This document shows, in pieces, positions 50,415 through 58,328 of a DNA stretch of 64,000 nt. The notes under the pieces were generated by a model, which did no database searches, was not told where the DNA came from, and saw nothing but the letters and a program-made list of their open reading frames with translations. The translations under genes and the position numbers were made by a program. The DNA is from Limosilactobacillus pulli. Lineage in GTDB: Bacteria > Bacillota > Bacilli > Lactobacillales > Lactobacillaceae. Every line of letters starts with the position of its first letter. Position 1 is the first letter of the stretch. The stretch is from contig NZ_CANCWQ010000008.1 in assembly GCF_947381555.1 (NCBI RefSeq), positions 1-64,000 of the forward strand. Reading direction: 5' to 3'.

Positions 50415-51749
50415 CTAATAAATTACTTCTAGATTTTGGTCGGGTCTGGTTAGCAAGCGTTGACCCTTCGCTAAGATATTCAAAGCAGCATTGTGATCAC
50501 GAATGTGATGAACATGGCAGTTAGGACAAGTCCATTCACGATCATGAAGAGTCAATCGTTTGGTACCTTTGCTGCCCATCACGAAGCCGCAATCATAACA
50601 AGTTTGGGTTGTGTAAGCTGGATTAGCTTCGACAAACGTGCGCCCATACAGCGGGGCCTTATATTCCAGCATACCCAAAAAAGTCCGCCAACCAACATCG
50701 GAGATACTCATTGCCAGGGCATGATTTTTAAGCATATTTTTACTCTTCAAGTTTTCCGCAACTACCAAATCGTGGTTCTTGATTAGTGCAGTCGAGGTTT
50801 CATGAAGAAAGTTTAGGCGCCGATTACGAATCCGTTGATGGATTTTGGCAACGACCAGCTTCTCCTGCTGGTAATTCTTGCTTGCCCACAAAGGACGATG
50901 CTCTTTTTTTGCACGCCGTGCCCGGCGGGAAAGAATCCGTTGGTGTTTTGCCAAGTGCTTTTTAATGGCACGATAATAGTGGGGATTTGCAACCTGCTTT
51001 TGATCACTGGTAGTAAGAAAGTTTTCGGTGTTTAGATCAATACCAACTGCTTGATTGGTATCGGGTAAAGCTTGGTGGAACGACTCATCACTTTTAAGCA
51101 GTAATGAAACGGTCCATTGCCCGGTCGCGTAGTGCTTAATTGTAACAGTGGCAATCCGTACCAACCGATTAGTTGGTAATGAACGGTGTAATTTCACCTT
51201 AATAGAACCTAACTTCGGTAGCTGGATATGGTTATGATCTAAAAATTTGATTGACCCATTATAAAGCGAGGGAGTTCCCCCATGTTTCTTTACGGTTACA
51301 CTCGAATAATGATTGGAAGTCGAATATGACTGAACAGGACGGCTTTTTCGCTTAAACTTTGGTTTTCCGGCAGTGTGTACTTTCCGAAACATATTCCAAG
51401 CAGCTTTGTAATTAACTTCGGTATTGGTGAACATATCACTATCAAGATCATCATCACCAAGCCAAGGATATCGTTGAGCAGTAATACGAGCTAGACCAGT
51501 CGGCCGTTTTTGGCTCTTCTTAATTACCTTACCGTTCTTGCCATAACGCCAATATGCTTCTGGAATTGGGTATCGCTTATCAAGTTTGTTTTTGATAATT
51601 TTACTATCAGTCCAACTATTAGCTAACAATTGGTTATAAATGAACCGTGAAGCATTCAGATTCTTCCACAAAATCTTTTCTTGTTTCCAATTTGGGTATA
51701 AGCGTAGCTTTAGTCCCATCATATATGGCAAATCTTCTTTTTTTGGCAT
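50415..51749 (-). CDS. tnpB: TnpB RNA-guided nuclease of IS605 family
   Basis: Protein of 444 residues. The N-terminal HTH_OrfB region (MMGLKLRLYPNWKQEKILWKNLNASRFIYNQLL) is followed by the wedge domain and a complete RuvC site: Asp238 (GIDLNTENF), Glu332 (VVAENLKSKN) and Asp418 (IRDHNAALNI). The zinc ribbon has Cys384, Cys387, Cys408 and Cys411. With all catalytic residues in place it should be an active omega-RNA-guided DNA nuclease. The ATG follows GGGGGTGA. tnpA is divergent and degenerate. Confidence 0.92.
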   Translation of the reverse strand: MPKKEDLPYMMGLKLRLYPNWKQEKILWKNLNASRFIYNQLLANSWTDSKIIKNKLDKRYPIPEAYWRYGKNGKVIKKSQKRPTGLARITAQRYPWLGDDDLDSDMFTNTEVNYKAAWNMFRKVHTAGKPKFKRKSRPVQSYSTSNHYSSVTVKKHGGTPSLYNGSIKFLDHNHIQLPKLGSIKVKLHRSLPTNRLVRIATVTIKHYATGQWTVSLLLKSDESFHQALPDTNQAVGIDLNTENFLTTSDQKQVANPHYYRAIKKHLAKHQRILSRRARRAKKEHRPLWASKNYQQEKLVVAKIHQRIRNRRLNFLHETSTALIKNHDLVVAENLKSKNMLKNHALAMSISDVGWRTFLGMLEYKAPLYGRTFVEANPAYTTQTCYDCGFVMGSKGTKRLTLHDREWTCPNCHVHHIRDHNAALNILAKGQRLLTRPDQNLEVIY

Positions 51750-51766
51750 GTCATTTCACCCCCTTT

Positions 51767-52138
51767 ACTACTTTCCATTGTACTACTAAATATCGGAATG
51801 CCACATTTACAACGCCAGCACTAGTCAACGAGACGAAAGATATTCTAAGCACATTGCCGATCTTCATGATATTACGATAAAAAAATGGAAGTGATGCCAG
51901 ATCATATTCATATGTTGATCAGTTTTAAGCCCAAGTATTCAGCAACGAATATCGTTACGGCACTGAAGGGTGGCAGCGCGCGAATATTCCTGCGTAATCA
52001 TCCAGAAATCAAGCAAAGGCAGTACTGGGGCGGCCATTTGTGGTCACGTAGCTATTACATGGGAAACTGGGAAACATGAGTAAAGAGGTTGTAGAGCGTT
52101 ATATTGCCAGCCAGAGGAAACCACCTCTAAAAAGAAAA
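51767..52138 (+). pseudogene. IS200-type TnpA transposase remnant
   Basis: Pieces of a Y1 HUH transposase in at least three frames: TKYRNATFTTPALVNETKDI (51780-51845), then MPDHIHMLISFKPKYSATNIV with the HIH metal motif (51880-51960), GSARIFLRNHPEIKQRQYWGGHLWSRSYYMG with the catalytic Tyr region, and after another frameshift near 52075 SKEVVERYIASQRKPPLKRK and TAG. The first 20 residues are lost. It cannot give a functional protein. Confidence 0.85.
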
Positions 52139-52293
52139 TAGCGCCTTACTGCACTAATAAAGGGGTCATTCCTCCCCCGATTAAAATCGTTGGATTCCTG
52201 CCCAAGTTTTAATTGAACCGGTAATTTTTTTACTGTATCGAAACGATAATCTCAATCCGGCATTAAAGCAATTGATCAGACATGCTCAACAGT

Positions 52294-52333
52294 CAAAAAA
52301 AACCGACTGATGAGCAGCTCATCAAGCCGGTTT
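52294..52333 (-). terminator. Terminator of the DUF554 gene
   Basis: On the minus strand AAACCG.CTTGATGAG pairs with CTCATCAGTCGGTTT and is followed by eight Ts. Confidence 0.88.
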
Positions 52334-52337
52334 AAAG

Positions 52338-53051
52338 TTAAAATATCACCCAAACGGCACCAACGATCAGCGCTGGCAAGAGATTGGCCACTCGGATCTT
52401 ATTGCCCCAAAACAGGTTGACCCCGACGCAGAAAATCAGAATCGAGCCAACATATGAGATGTTATTCATAACTGCAGTCGTCATCACGGGCTTGAGCAAT
52501 TCGCTAAACAACGTGACGGTCCCTTGCAAAATCCCGACTGGAATTGCCGCAAATCCGCAACCCTTGCCCAGCGAGGCGGCCATGATCAAGACGATGACAA
52601 AATCCAGAATTGCCTTAGCGAAAAGGATTGAGTGGTCGCCAAAAATGCCGTCCTCAATCGCGCCTACGATTGCCATCGCGCCAATGCAGACGGTCAGCGA
52701 CGCGGTTACGAAGGCTTCAATAAATCCCTGGTCGTTAGCGTTGCCGGTCTTTTGCTTGAGCCAGTTGCCAAATTCGGTAAACCGATCCTCAATACGCAGC
52801 CACTCACCGATCAGACTACCGATTGCCAGGCTGCCGATCATCATCATGGTCCCTTGCGTTGAAAAAGAGCCATTCTTAAACTGCAGCATCTGTGCCATGG
52901 TGCCGCCCAGCCCTAAAAACAAAACGGCAATTGCGGCCGATTTCATCAGCATATCCTGAAAGCGTGGCGAGATTCTTTCTCCTGCTACACAGCCAATGAT
53001 TCCCGCAAGTGCAATGGCAATTACGTTGACGATGGTTCCTAATCCTGGCAT
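52338..53051 (-). CDS. DUF554 membrane protein
   Basis: Integral membrane protein of 237 residues with about seven helices. GLGTIVNVIAIALAGIIGCVAGERI at the start, GSLAIGSLIGEWLRIEDRFTEFGNWL, FVTASLTVCIGAMAIVGAIEDGI and the C-terminal FCVGVNLFWGNKIRVANLLPALIVG are the conserved blocks of this uncharacterised family (possible transporter). ATG at 53051 follows TGGAGGA; the ATG at 53066 is upstream of that site. A stable hairpin sits directly before the ribosome site (53069-53103), so expression may depend on read-through from the LysR gene. Confidence 0.88.
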   Translation of the reverse strand: MPGLGTIVNVIAIALAGIIGCVAGERISPRFQDMLMKSAAIAVLFLGLGGTMAQMLQFKNGSFSTQGTMMMIGSLAIGSLIGEWLRIEDRFTEFGNWLKQKTGNANDQGFIEAFVTASLTVCIGAMAIVGAIEDGIFGDHSILFAKAILDFVIVLIMAASLGKGCGFAAIPVGILQGTVTLFSELLKPVMTTAVMNNISYVGSILIFCVGVNLFWGNKIRVANLLPALIVGAVWVIF

Positions 53052-53068
53052 CCTATTCCTCCACATAT

Positions 53069-53103
53069 AAAACCGCCATTCAGCATTTAATGGCGGTTTT
53101 TAA
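53069..53103. terminator. Hairpin in the DUF554 leader (terminator or attenuator)
   Basis: AAAACCGCCATT and AATGGCGGTTTT form a 12-bp stem with Ts on both sides. It ends only a few bases before the DUF554 ribosome binding site, so it either terminates the LysR transcript or attenuates DUF554. Confidence 0.75.
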
Positions 53104-53145
53104 TTTTTCTTTAATAAACTATTTATATTTTAACAAACCAGACAA

Positions 53146-54051
53146 TCAATTGCCAGTCGTTTTTGAATCAGCCACTGTCAGTTCTGGCATCATCTCCTGC
53201 ACACAATCAATAAAGCGCTGGGCAGACGGTGAGCATTCCTTAAAGCTTGGCGCAGCCAGACCAAGTGACACATAATGAGCCGGTCGCAATGGCACTTCTG
53301 CAACTGCACCTTGCCACTTTTGCGAAATCAGCCGTTGATTGACGCTCACGCCTAGTCCCGCTTCAACCATATTATAAGTGGTAAAGCCATCACGCGTCGT
53401 GTAGCGCTCATTGAGTTGGAGCTTTTCAGCCACAATCAAGCGATCCTGATCGGTATCCTCATTGGGCAATGTATGAATGAATTTTTCCTGACTAAGCATT
53501 GCAACCGGATAGCTTGTCTGATTTGCCATTGGATGATCCTTGGGCAGCCAGACTACCATCTCATCTTGATAAAGTGGCAGCCAGTCACAGGAAGTCTTCG
53601 GATCTGGGGCCGCACAAAAGCAAAGATCGACCGCCTTTTCGTTTAGTCAGCGGGCAATTTCTTGATTACCGCCCTCCAGCATCTTGACTTTGATTTTTGG
53701 AAAACGTTCTTCAAACTGTTTTAAGATGGCTGGCATCCAGATTGCCGAAACACTGAAGTAGCTGCCAATCGTCAATGTCCCCTGCACAACGCCACGGATC
53801 GAGGCACTCAATTCATTGGCCTGTTTTTGTGCCTGCACGATACTACGCAGTTTTGGCAGCATGATCTTGCCATTTTCAGTGAGTTTTACGCCTCTTTTTT
53901 GACGTATGAACAGTGCAAAACCCAATTCATTTTCCAAACTGTTGATCATGCGCGTAATCCCCGATTGAGTGTATCCGAGCGCGCTGGCCGCCGCGGTCAA
54001 ACTGCCTCTTTCGGCGGCCATGATTACTGCTTCACACTTAATTGCTTCCAT
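53146..54051 (-). pseudogene. LysR-type regulator interrupted by a TGA codon
   Basis: A full-length LysR protein (about 301 codons) is encoded in one frame except for TGA at 53649-53647. The N-terminal HTH is intact (CEAVIMAAERGSLTAAASALGYTQSGITRMINSLENELGFALFIRQKRG), and the effector domain continues on both sides of the stop: GGNQEIAR, stop, LNEKAVDLCFC. Relatives have Trp at the stop position, so TGG to TGA is the simplest explanation. The truncated 134-residue product could still bind DNA. It is divergent from the threonine aldolase gene, its presumable target. Confidence 0.85.
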
Positions 54052-54112
54052 GATGAATATAGACCTCTCTTTTGATCAATCATTGATATCAGTCGTTTTT
54101 CACTTCATTTAA

Positions 54113-54160
54113 TATGACAATTTGCAACACTTAACATGCTAAACAGTCGTTTGTGTCATA
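54113..54160. promoter_or_regulatory. Spaced inverted repeat between lysR and the aldolase gene
   Basis: TATGACA (54113-54119) and TGTCATA (54154-54160) are perfect 7-bp arms 41 bp apart, about four helical turns, a spacing compatible with LysR tetramer binding in the divergent promoter region. Confidence 0.45.
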
Positions 54161-54214
54161 GCTAATTTTAGCGTAAGATATCCATAAATCAAATTCCAAG
54201 CGAGGTAATCTTCA

Positions 54215-55261
54215 ATGACTGAAAAAATTTCATTTGCTTCTGATTATATGGAAGGTGCTCACCCTAACATTTTAAAACGACTGGCTGATACCAATTGGCA
54301 AAAGATGCCCGGCTATGGTTTCGACGAAATCTCCTTATCAGCTAAAGAACGGATTTGCAAAGCTTGTGAGGCACCCAATGCTGAAGTCGAGTTCTTAATT
54401 GGCGGCACGCAGACCAATGCCGTGATGATCGATGCATTGCTGGCTTCTTATCAAGGCGTGATTGCCGCCGATACGGGACATATCAGCGTGCATGAGGCTG
54501 GTGCCATTGAATTTGGTGGCCACAAGATATTGACGGTTCCTGCCAAAGAAGGCAAGATTGCTGCTGATCAGATTGTGGCCTATACAGCTGACTATCATAA
54601 CGATGCCAACCACGATCACATGGTTATGCCAGGGATGGTTTACCTGTCGCAGCCAACCGAATTCGGGACGCTGTATTCCAAAGCTGAACTGCAAGCCATT
54701 CATGATGTCTGTCGTCAATATGACATGAAGCTTTATGTCGATGGCGCGCGCCTTTCCTACGCCCTGGCTTGTCCAGAAAACGATGTAACCATGGCTGATC
54801 TGGCTAAGCTGTGTGATGCCTTCTACATTGGCGGTACCAAATGCGGAGCTTTGATTGGCGAAGCCGTTGTGATACCGGATGCGAAGCTGATTCCGCATCT
54901 GTTTACCATTATCAAGCAGCATGGTGCATTACTGGCCAAGGGACGACTCTTAGGAATTCAATTCGATGAGCTGTTTAAAGACGATCTGTACGTCAAGATT
55001 GCCAAAGAAGCTATCGACTATGCCAATCAGATTCGTCAATGCCTAAAAGAAAATGGCTATCAGCTTTACTACTCATCACCAACCAATCAGACGTTTTTTG
55101 TGATTGAAAATCAAAAGATGCAGGAGCTGGCCCAGCATGCCGAGTTCAGCTTCTGGGAAAAATATGATGAAAATCATACCATTATCCGTTTTGCTACCAG
55201 CTGGGCCTCAAAAAAAGCCGATGTCGATCAGTTGTGTGAATTGATTGCCAAGTTAGCTTAA
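54215..55261 (+). CDS. Low-specificity L-threonine aldolase family (beta-eliminating lyase fold)
   Basis: PLP enzyme of 348 residues that should cleave L-threonine or allo-threonine to glycine and acetaldehyde. FASDYMEGAHPNIL at the N-terminus, FLIGGTQTNAVMIDALL, DTGHISVHEAGAIEFGGHKI (His stacking on PLP), LYVDGARLSYAL (Asp pairing with the pyridine N) and YIGGTKCGALIGEA with the Schiff-base Lys (near 209) are all present. The YbaK gene follows after 10 bp, so they form an operon under the divergent, broken LysR gene. Substrate stereochemistry is not visible. Confidence 0.9.
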   Translation: MTEKISFASDYMEGAHPNILKRLADTNWQKMPGYGFDEISLSAKERICKACEAPNAEVEFLIGGTQTNAVMIDALLASYQGVIAADTGHISVHEAGAIEFGGHKILTVPAKEGKIAADQIVAYTADYHNDANHDHMVMPGMVYLSQPTEFGTLYSKAELQAIHDVCRQYDMKLYVDGARLSYALACPENDVTMADLAKLCDAFYIGGTKCGALIGEAVVIPDAKLIPHLFTIIKQHGALLAKGRLLGIQFDELFKDDLYVKIAKEAIDYANQIRQCLKENGYQLYYSSPTNQTFFVIENQKMQELAQHAEFSFWEKYDENHTIIRFATSWASKKADVDQLCELIAKLA

Positions 55262-55271
55262 GAGAATTTTT

Positions 55272-55793
55272 ATGCTTGAATTTGTTTCTGTTGCAAGTCA
55301 TCCCGAATATGTGGCACCAAAAATGCTTTCATTTTTAAAGTCCCATGAGCTGACCGATAAAATCCAGGTTGCCCAAATCGATCCCCAGTATGCTGATGGT
55401 AAAAAACTCAGTGAGGCTTACGGCGTCGACATTAATCAGAAGTTAAACTGTCTGGCCTTTGTTGGCAAGCGTGATGGTCAGATTAGATATGCAGCTGTCG
55501 TGGTTCCTTATGGCAAGCGGGTTAATTCTGGAGCAGTTCTCAAGTACGCCATGGATGCCACCAAGCCATCATTTGCCAATTTGGACGATGTTATTGCCAT
55601 GACCTGTATGGAATTTGGCAGCATTACTCCCGTTGGATTGCCCGATGATTGGCAGGTCTTGATTGGCAGCAGCGTCAAGGAACTGGATGCGGTCATCATT
55701 GGCGGTGACCGCGTCGATGCCAAGTTCAAGACCACGCCTCAAATTTTGGCACGACTGCCGCATGCCAAGTTTGTCGATCAGTTGGCAAAATAA
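55272..55793 (+). CDS. YbaK/EbsC-family aminoacyl-tRNA deacylase-like protein
   Basis: Protein of 173 residues with the YbaK/ProRS-associated domain. NQKLNCLAFVGKRDGQIRYAAVVVPYGKRVN carries the region of the catalytic Lys, and CMEFGSITPVGLPDDW matches the E-x-G-x-I-T-P-x-G-L-P signature that shapes the aminoacyl pocket. Such proteins hydrolyse mischarged tRNA (Cys-tRNAPro or related). Being co-transcribed with threonine aldolase is curious and may reflect clearing of tRNAs charged with unusual hydroxy amino acids; that is inference. AGAGAA lies before the ATG. Confidence 0.85.
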   Translation: MLEFVSVASHPEYVAPKMLSFLKSHELTDKIQVAQIDPQYADGKKLSEAYGVDINQKLNCLAFVGKRDGQIRYAAVVVPYGKRVNSGAVLKYAMDATKPSFANLDDVIAMTCMEFGSITPVGLPDDWQVLIGSSVKELDAVIIGGDRVDAKFKTTPQILARLPHAKFVDQLAK

Positions 55794-55812
55794 CTCTTCA
55801 ACCTAAAGTACC

Positions 55813-55848
55813 TAAAAAAGGCGCGTCTGAAACGGCGAGCCTTTTTTG
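55813..55848. terminator. Terminator after the aldolase operon
   Basis: AAAAAAGGC and GCCTTTTTT arms; shared with the convergent HAD gene. Confidence 0.85.
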
Positions 55849-55855
55849 ATTGAGA

Positions 55856-56542
55856 TTATTTAAGAATCAGCTGAACAGCTTGCTTTAGGTCGTGTGCGAT
55901 CTTGATTTGATGATCGAATTTAGCTGAAGGGACCTGATCGTTTGGGGTTATCCAGATACAATCCAGGCCAGCACTTTGCGCTCCTCTAACGTCAGATTGC
56001 CAGCTATCGCCAACCATGACGGTATTTTTGCAAGTCAACGCTGGGCAAGTGGTTATAATCTGCTCAAAAAATCGTGGATCTGGTTTGGCGACCCCTATCT
56101 CCTCTGAGATGAACACTGCATCAAAATAATTCAAGAGACCGGCCCCTCTTAAACGTTGTTGTTGCATACCAGTCTCACCGTTGCTGGCGGCATAGATATG
56201 AACACCGTTATTAGATAGCTGCTGCAAGATATCATGAGCGTCTGGCATCGTATGATAGTTGGCAGCCTCCATTTTGGCATACCATTGCTGCAGCGCCAGG
56301 CCGTCAACCTGCTTGTCAAACTGAGCAAATAAATCATTAAATCGTTGATCAAACAATGGCTGACGATCAGCGCCCTGTTCAATCTGCTGCCAAACATGCT
56401 GATTGATCTGCTTGAAAGCTGCCAGTCCTCGTTCGATGTCTTGTACGCCTTGTGACTGCAGAATCTTGGTAATACCGGCCTGCTGACCAGCTTGAAAATC
56501 AAGCAGAGTGTCGTCCAGATCAAAAAGCACATTTTGATACAT
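55856..56542 (-). CDS. HAD hydrolase, YjjG/YfnB-type pyrimidine 5'-nucleotidase
   Basis: Soluble phosphatase of 228 residues. LFDLDDTLLDFQAGQ (nucleophile and acid Asp), ASNGETGMQQQRLRGAGL (motif II region), ISEEIGVAKPDPRFFEQI (Lys motif III) and MVGDSWQSDVRGAQSAGLDCIWI (metal motif) match the YjjG subfamily of house-cleaning nucleotidases, which hydrolyse non-canonical pyrimidine nucleotides. The helical cap lies at about 15-90. GGGGGATGA precedes the ATG. Monocistronic. Confidence 0.86.
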   Translation of the reverse strand: MYQNVLFDLDDTLLDFQAGQQAGITKILQSQGVQDIERGLAAFKQINQHVWQQIEQGADRQPLFDQRFNDLFAQFDKQVDGLALQQWYAKMEAANYHTMPDAHDILQQLSNNGVHIYAASNGETGMQQQRLRGAGLLNYFDAVFISEEIGVAKPDPRFFEQIITTCPALTCKNTVMVGDSWQSDVRGAQSAGLDCIWITPNDQVPSAKFDHQIKIAHDLKQAVQLILK

Positions 56543-56766
56543 TTATTCATCCCCCAATCAGATTAACGATTAAAACTGCTGATTATGCTGAGCAAGCCTA
56601 CGGATATAGGTTAGGGCACCCTTGGTTAGGATTTTTTCAGCAACTTCGATCGTTTAATTGCCATCTATTTTATCAGAATTAAAGCAGCTCAAAAAGAAGA
56701 TGGCTGCTCAACAGTCCGCGCAAAAGTAGGCTCTGATGGCACAAGCTTCGTCAAATCAATAAAATT

Positions 56767-56803
56767 AAAAGATCATGGGCCGAACTGGTTCATGATCTTT
56801 TTA
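56767..56803. terminator. Bidirectional terminator downstream of the SDR gene
   Basis: AAAAGATCATG and CATGATCTTTTT form an 11-bp stem around a 13-base loop. The rest of 56543-56857 shows no gene. Confidence 0.85.
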
Positions 56804-56857
56804 CGTCTAAATACCTCAGGCGAATAATGATAATCAACCGCCTAGGCTCAGTCTTGA

Positions 56858-57607
56858 TCAAGCCTGTTTTGGCTGGCCGGTACCAATCTCAAAACCAGCC
56901 GTCACGGGGATGTTCTCACCGGTAATCGCACTGGATACTTCCGTCGACATAAAGTAGACTGCCGCCGCAACCTCGCTTGGTTCCACGATGCGCTGCAACG
57001 GACTGTTTTGGCTAAAGCGCTCCTTCATTGTTTGAGGAAACATAGCCGTGTTGGTTGGACCAGGTGAAACGCTGTTAACGCGAATTCCAAGTGGTCCATA
57101 ATCCATCGCCATGGCCCGCGTCATGTTGATAATCGCCCCTTTGGTAGCATTATAGGCCGTCATAGCGTAGTCACCGGCCATCCCTGAAACTGAGGCAATG
57201 TTAACGATCGTCCCAGCATGGCTGGCAATCATATCAGGCAAGAACGCCTTACTGATCAAAAAGGTACCACGCACGTTGACCGCGAAGACCCGTTCCCAAT
57301 CATCCAGACTTGTTTCATGCAACCGACCCTTAACCACGATTCCGGCATCGTTAACCAATGCATCGATCGTGCCAAAGCGTTCAACAGCGAAGTCATGCAG
57401 TGCGGCAACGCTTTTTTCATCGCTGACATCGACTTGGCAAAAATCAATTGCGGCTCCAAATTCAGCTGCCAGCTCCGTTTTTACCGCTGTCCCCTTATCG
57501 GCATTGCGCGCGGCCATTATAACCTGCCAGCCATTCTGCAGAAAAAGCTTGGTCGCAGCCAGGCCAATGCCAGCCGTACCGCCAGTTATTAATACAGTTT
57601 TCATCAT
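56858..57607 (-). CDS. Short-chain dehydrogenase/reductase
   Basis: NAD(P)-dependent oxidoreductase of 249 residues. TGGTAGIG (near 8-15) is the cofactor glycine motif, IVNIASVSG the catalytic Ser strand, and YAMTAYNATKGAI the Tyr-x-x-x-Lys (about 150-160). The structural NNAG motif reads NDAG here. Length and the C-terminal ITGENIPVTAGFEIG place it among classical SDRs similar to glucose or 3-oxoacyl reductases; the substrate is not readable. AGGAGGCTAA lies before two adjacent ATGs (57607, 57604). Monocistronic, divergent from the nucleoside deoxyribosyltransferase. Confidence 0.86.
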   Translation of the reverse strand: MMKTVLITGGTAGIGLAATKLFLQNGWQVIMAARNADKGTAVKTELAAEFGAAIDFCQVDVSDEKSVAALHDFAVERFGTIDALVNDAGIVVKGRLHETSLDDWERVFAVNVRGTFLISKAFLPDMIASHAGTIVNIASVSGMAGDYAMTAYNATKGAIINMTRAMAMDYGPLGIRVNSVSPGPTNTAMFPQTMKERFSQNSPLQRIVEPSEVAAAVYFMSTEVSSAITGENIPVTAGFEIGTGQPKQA

Positions 57608-57777
57608 TTAGCCTCCTGTTCGTGCATATTTTTGGTGCATCGATTTCCTATAAATAATTATAACGCGTTTTATGGAACAAGTTGAAAACTGATGCCAATC
57701 CTTATTCTGCAAATTTATGGTAAAATAGACTTCTTGACTTAAGCAAAAATGAGTCGATTCTAATCAAGGGAGAGATA

Positions 57778-58251
57778 ATGATGAGCAAAACCATTTATTT
57801 TTGCGCTGGCTGGTTTACTGATAAGCAAAACAAAGCCTATCAAGCAGCCATGACAGCAATCAAGCAAAACCCAACCATTGACGTCGAAAACAGCTATGTT
57901 CCTCTGCAGCATCAGTACAAGAACATTCGCGTCGATGAGCACCCAGAATACCTGCATGATAAGGAATGGGCCACGGCTACCTTTAAGGGCGACTGCTTAG
58001 GCGTCACTACCACCGACGCCACGCTGGCTGTTTATATTCCAGATGAAGAAGACGTTGGTATGGGAACCGAGATTGCTTGGGCAAAGGCGCACGGCAAGTA
58101 TGTACTGCTGGTAATTCCTGATGAAGAATGGGGCAAGCCGATCAACCTGATGTCATGGGGCTTTGCTGACAACGCCATCAAAATGAGTGAGCTGGCCAGC
58201 TTTAATTTTAACCAGCCTTCGTTTAACTTTTATGAAGGAGCCGTCTACTAA
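57778..58251 (+). CDS. ntd: Nucleoside 2-deoxyribosyltransferase
   Basis: Transfers 2-deoxyribose between nucleobases in nucleoside salvage, an enzyme characteristic of lactobacilli. The 157-residue protein has IYFCAGWFTDKQNKAY (the substrate-binding Phe/Tyr region at the N-terminus), EWATATFKGDCLGVTTTDATLAVY with the Asp of the active site, and DVGMGTEIAWAKAHGKYV, whose Glu (near 99) is the covalent nucleophile. Size and sequence agree with Lactobacillus type II enzymes. GGGAGAGATA precedes two ATGs. Monocistronic with a strong terminator. Confidence 0.93.
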   Translation: MMSKTIYFCAGWFTDKQNKAYQAAMTAIKQNPTIDVENSYVPLQHQYKNIRVDEHPEYLHDKEWATATFKGDCLGVTTTDATLAVYIPDEEDVGMGTEIAWAKAHGKYVLLVIPDEEWGKPINLMSWGFADNAIKMSELASFNFNQPSFNFYEGAVY

Positions 58252-58268
58252 AATTAATCAGAAACGGC

Positions 58269-58319
58269 AACAGCGTCAGATTCGGCTTAGTAAGCTTGAA
58301 CCTGACGCTGTTTTTATTT
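58269..58319. terminator. Bidirectional terminator between ntd and the malolactic gene
   Basis: AACAGCGTCAG (58269-58279) and CTGACGCTGTT (58302-58312) form a perfect 11-bp stem followed by TTTATTTT. Confidence 0.88.
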
Positions 58320-58328
58320 TGAGTCATC

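Larger units (their letters stand above)
50190..52195. mobile_element. IS200/IS605-type element (TnpB with decayed TnpA)
   Basis: About 2 kb. One end, near 50190-50222, carries a perfect hairpin with CCCCCGAAT and ATTCGGGGG arms; the other end, near 52170-52195, has a related CCCCCGATT...AATCG hairpin. Subterminal hairpins without terminal inverted repeats or target duplications are typical of the family, which moves as single-stranded DNA. tnpB (leftward) is intact and tnpA (rightward, divergent) is broken, so autonomous movement is unlikely. Exact ends are estimates. Confidence 0.8.

Noticed and set aside
52150..52320. N-terminal half of the interrupted alcohol dehydrogenase on the far side of the IS element
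   Set aside because: Translation of the minus strand beyond 52195 gives no dehydrogenase-like sequence in any frame.
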